A DNA stretch of 64,000 nt from Lachnospiraceae bacterium NC2008 (GTDB lineage: Bacteria; Bacillota; Clostridia; Lachnospirales; Lachnospiraceae). Positions 63,195 to 64,000 of this stretch are shown in pieces. The translations under genes and the position numbers were made by a program. The stretch spans positions 305,491 through 369,490 of the forward strand of contig JHWS01000002.1 in assembly GCA_000687675.1 (NCBI GenBank), written 5' to 3'. The notes under the pieces were generated by a model. That model did not search any database and had not been told where the DNA came from. It saw only the letters and a program-made list of their open reading frames with translations. Every line of letters starts with the position of its first letter. Positions within the stretch are counted from its first letter, which is position 1.

Positions 63195-64000
63195 TTAGTT
63201 ATTCTCAGAAAGCTTTTTCTCCCGTTCTCTAAGTTCTTGTTCTTTCTCTTTAAGTTGCTGTTCCCAGCTTGCATATTCATTCTGAATCTTTTCTCTATAG
63301 TTAAGAATAGTTGGACTATCACTTTTCTTAGCTATAGTAAGCATAACAATTACAATAATGATTAGAAGAAGAATGGCAATACGCTGGAACATTAAGAGTT
63401 CTCTAAGTTTTGTATTCTTACTTACTGTTCTCTTATACTTCTTCATAAGATCTTCAAGATTGCGCTGCTTAATACGCTGAATATCAGCGCTGAGTTCGTC
63501 CTCTTCTGATTCTTCTGAAGAATCATCATCGTTATCTGACTCTACCTCAGCATCTACTGATGCTTGCTCAGTATCTGTTGAAGTCAGAACATTCTCTGGT
63601 TGAGGTTCAGGTTCATTTTCAATAGCAAATGCTGGTTCTGCTGACTCTTCCTTTCCTACATCAGCTATGCTTTCAGCAACTGATTCGGATGTAACCTCAG
63701 CTTCCTTGGCAGCAAGTTGTTCTGCCTTAGCCGCAGCTTCCTGAGCCGCAAGTTCTTTCGCCTTAGCCGCAGCTTCCTGAGCCGCAAGTTCTTCTGCCTT
63801 AGCTGCAGCCTCTGCCTCTAGTTCTGAAACAAGAACTGGCATAATATAAGCCTGCTCATTTATTTCTGGAACAGGGCCCGTAAGTGCGACAGCATGGTCA
63901 GTTAAAAAGTCATGTATATGGTTAAGATAAGCGTATCCTTCGTATGTTTTGAATACGCTCTTATCTAATAATTTGCAATATAAAGAATACACAAGCTTAG
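63195..64000 (-). CDS. Coiled-coil membrane protein (5' end outside the window)
   Basis: At least 267 residues remain. The frame is open through the window edge, so the true N-terminus is not seen; a GTG at 63992 is not supported by a ribosome site. It starts with a Tyr-rich segment (SLYCKLLDKSVFKTYEGYAYL). An Ala/Lys/Glu heptad-like repeat follows (AAAKAEELAAQE, three near copies), then an acidic linker, a transmembrane helix near residue 215 and a charged coiled coil at the end. No family recognised. Confidence 0.65.
   Translation of the reverse strand, partial: KLVYSLYCKLLDKSVFKTYEGYAYLNHIHDFLTDHAVALTGPVPEINEQAYIMPVLVSELEAEAAAKAEELAAQEAAAKAKELAAQEAAAKAEQLAAKEAEVTSESVAESIADVGKEESAEPAFAIENEPEPQPENVLTSTDTEQASVDAEVESDNDDDSSEESEEDELSADIQRIKQRNLEDLMKKYKRTVSKNTKLRELLMFQRIAILLLIIIVIVMLTIAKKSDSPTILNYREKIQNEYASWEQQLKEKEQELREREKKLSENN

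Overview
The window looks like a chromosomal segment of a low-G+C Gram-positive bacterium of the class Clostridia, most likely family Lachnospiraceae (Butyrivibrio/Pseudobutyrivibrio-like). The evidence is AT-rich codon use with AGA arginine codons, strong GGAGG ribosome-binding sites, UTG/GTG starts after such sites, the UPF0210/UPF0237 pair, a DUF5688-type protein, NupNOPQ-type nucleoside transport, and the order secG-rnr-smpB-ssrA. Nearly all genes lie on the minus strand, as expected for one leading-strand replichore arm. Only the tmcAL-like gene, an acyl-CoA synthetase and a tRNA-Leu lie on the plus strand. No prophage, insertion sequence, CRISPR array or rRNA was seen. The genus is inference.

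Layout, read from the high end downwards because that is the direction of transcription. 64000-60870: a truncated coiled-coil membrane protein, a two-component system with a PHO-box-like repeat at its promoter, and a lipoprotein. 60001-55891: cheV and a 1018-residue acidic, lysine-block membrane protein. 55860-50296: hisH, hisF, ung, an rluB-type pseudouridine synthase, lysA, a lone receiver protein, murI and secG. 50207-47186: rnr, smpB and tmRNA, with the mature tmRNA 5' end abutting the smpB stop codon. 47120-39639: an Ig-like/transglutaminase surface protein, then a dlt-like operon led by an aspartate/glutamate-family racemase and closed by a lipoprotein. 39498-33806: the nucleoside ABC importer and xpt. 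33780-28145: an MMPL-type exporter and a GLUG/coiled-coil surface protein. 28008-26377: a plus-strand acyl-CoA synthetase. 26075-23511: aroE, aroK, aroQ and efp. 23401-18001: DUF5688, tRNA-Arg, two membrane-anchored extracytoplasmic proteins (SH3 and FKBP/trigger-factor type) and a lone pseI. 17972-9302: tRNA-Leu, a zf-HC2 protein, polA, coaE, an FtsA-like protein, a metallo-hydrolase, an ACT protein and UPF0210. 9238-6943: the tmcAL/pta divergent pair. 6932-1: a secreted M3-type peptidase, rpmF, plsX, acpP, rnc and smc (cut by the window edge).

How the genes work together. Most are housekeeping: fatty-acid and phospholipid initiation (plsX, acpP), RNA processing and ribosome rescue (rnc, rnr, smpB, ssrA), shikimate flux (aroE, aroK, aroQ), DNA repair (polA, ung), and wall precursor and lysine supply (murI, lysA). 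The accessory content is surface-directed. The most interesting locus is 39639-45449: racemase, DltA-like, carrier protein, MBOAT, DltD-like and lipoprotein. The DltA-like enzyme has glycine where classical DltA has the D-Ala-selecting cysteine, and the DltD-like protein has cysteine where the SGNH serine should be. That suggests a variant system esterifying an envelope polymer with an amino acid (or other acid) other than D-alanine. The second accessory locus is the MMPL-GLUG pair.
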